Shown piece by piece: positions 4,203 to 5,074 of a stretch of DNA of 5,074 nucleotides. Within the stretch, counting starts at the first letter, position 1; every line of letters begins with the position of its first letter. Made by a program: the position numbers and the translations under genes. Source of the DNA: DASUFH01 sp036274645 (lineage in GTDB: Bacteria; Acidobacteriota; Terriglobia; 20CM-2-55-15); contig DASUFH010000361.1 in NCBI GenBank assembly GCA_036274645.1, forward strand, positions 1-5,074, given 5' to 3'. The notes beneath the pieces were generated by a model that saw only the letters and a list, made by a program, of their open reading frames with translations, had not been told where the DNA came from and made no database searches.

Positions 4203-5074
4203 CTAATGTCCGCGCCGGACCTGGTCGAGGAGTTTCGTGGCCGCGTAGATGGCGCGGGTCTGCGGCATCGGGATGCCCAACCGGTCGCCCAGTTCAATCA
4301 CCGCTCCGACCAGCGCTTCGATCTCGATCGGCCGTCCCGCTTCGATATCCTGCAGCATCGACGTCTTGTGCGCTCCCACTTTGGCTGCGCCGGCCATCCG
4401 CTGATCGATGGAAATCGGCAGTTCGATGCCGAGCTTTGCCGCCACTGCCTCGGCTTCACCCATCATGCCGCGGATCAGTGTGGACACGTCGGGATCCGAC
4501 GTCATCTGGACGAGCGTCGCCCCGGTCAGCGCGCTCACCGGATTGAACGTCATGTTGCCGAGAATCTTGACCCAGATCTCATGCCGGATTCGCGTGGTGA
4601 TCGGCGCTCGCAGTCCCGCTTTCACCAGCGCTTCACTCAGCGCCTTGATGCGGTCCGATTTCGAGTTGTCGGGCTCGCCCAGCGACAGCCGGTTGCCTTC
4701 GACATGCCGGATGACTCCTGGTTCGGTAACCTCCGTTGCGAAATACGCAATCGACCCCAGGACCCGATCCGGCGCGATCGCCGCTTCGATTGCCCCGTCG
4801 GGATCCAGCCGCTCCAACCGCGCGCCGTCGAGCTCGCCGCCATGCCTCTGGAAGTACCACCACGGCACGCCGTTCTGCGTGCTGACGAACGTCGTTGTCG
4901 GACCCTGAAGCGAGCCCAGTTTCGGCGCCAGCGACGAAAGCCCGTGGGCCTTCACGCCGAGAAACACAAAGTCCGCGGTTCCCGCTTCCGCCAGGTCATC
5001 CACGACGGTGGGATGAACCGTAAATTCACCGTCTTCTCCGATGACGCGGACGCCCTTCTCCTTCATGGCGCGAT
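4203..5074 (-). CDS. 2-dehydropantoate 2-reductase family protein (ApbA/PanE-like), 5' end cut off by the window
   Basis: The reading frame enters from the right edge (last codons before the first ATG read Arg-Ala), so the Met at 5066 is internal and the N-terminal GxGxxG NADP(H)-binding loop is outside the window. Numbering from that Met, the rest of the Rossmann domain runs to about 125 and includes FVFLGVKAH (33-41) and STQNGVPWWYF (62-72). The helical C-terminal domain holds KILGNMTFNPVSALT (167-181), with the catalytic lysine and two asparagines, and TSMLQD plus IEIEALVG. S236 and E248 fit E. coli PanE Ser244 and Glu256 at the same spacing. PanE reduces ketopantoate to pantoate with NADPH in coenzyme A synthesis. 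The insert after NGVPWWYF (about 70-100) is not in E. coli PanE and marks a paralogue group whose true substrate is often unknown, so panE is not assigned. It is convergent with the transporter gene. Confidence 0.85.
   Translation of the reverse strand, partial: RAMKEKGVRVIGEDGEFTVHPTVVDDLAEAGTADFVFLGVKAHGLSSLAPKLGSLQGPTTTFVSTQNGVPWWYFQRHGGELDGARLERLDPDGAIEAAIAPDRVLGSIAYFATEVTEPGVIRHVEGNRLSLGEPDNSKSDRIKALSEALVKAGLRAPITTRIRHEIWVKILGNMTFNPVSALTGATLVQMTSDPDVSTLIRGMMGEAEAVAAKLGIELPISIDQRMAGAAKVGAHKTSMLQDIEAGRPIEIEALVGAVIELGDRLGIPMPQTRAIYAATKLLDQVRRGH

Noticed and set aside
4148..4546. Plus-strand open frame beginning MGGHRPPLQ
   Set aside because: Its start is a translation of the hairpin repeat at 4150-4168 and the rest is antisense to the reductase. 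Peptides of this kind are typical false gene calls on interspersed repeats.
4408..4908. Plus-strand open frame of 166 codons
   Set aside because: Antisense to the reductase-family gene. It is Ser/Pro-rich with no motif or convincing ribosome site.

Overview
The window is GC-rich bacterial DNA with tightly packed genes. It carries five protein genes and several palindromic or short-tandem repeats. The high GC, the kinds of genes and the many dispersed palindromes and microsatellite-like repeats suggest a soil or environmental bacterium, perhaps Acidobacteriota. No marker gene proves this. The left edge is a perfect inverted repeat and the right edge cuts through a gene, as expected of a short metagenomic contig, though this cannot be shown from the sequence.

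Layout: 1-105 is a 43-bp perfect inverted repeat, far more AT-rich than the rest. From about 2602 down to 141 three genes run on the minus strand: a class I SAM-dependent methyltransferase (2602-1742), an exported FMN-binding-domain protein (1696-1172) and a polytopic 4Fe-4S membrane protein (1175-141). The last two overlap by 4 bp (GTGA). Together they look like a NosR-type redox protein split into a periplasmic flavin subunit and a membrane iron-sulfur subunit. Divergent from them, 2706-3938 (+) encodes a 12-helix MFS carrier of the oxalate/formate antiporter (OxlT) family. It keeps both charged residues important in OxlT at the right spacing. Converging on it, 5074-4203 (-) is the C-terminal part of a ketopantoate-reductase (ApbA/PanE) family protein.

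The gap between the convergent genes (3939-4202) is almost filled by one large nested imperfect palindrome (3942-4187). It has 45-bp arms matching at 42 positions and an 8-bp tandem repeat in its loop. A second tandem repeat, of 12 bp, lies in frame inside the iron-sulfur protein gene.

How the genes work together: the flavin and iron-sulfur proteins probably pass electrons across or along the inner membrane to an unknown partner. No nos, rnf or other known partner gene is visible. The methyltransferase may share their transcript, but a TATAAT-like box before the flavin gene could give that pair its own promoter. The transporter and the reductase have no evident functional tie to them. Nothing here proves a wholly new system. 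The repeats and the split NosR-like pair are the parts most worth a second look.
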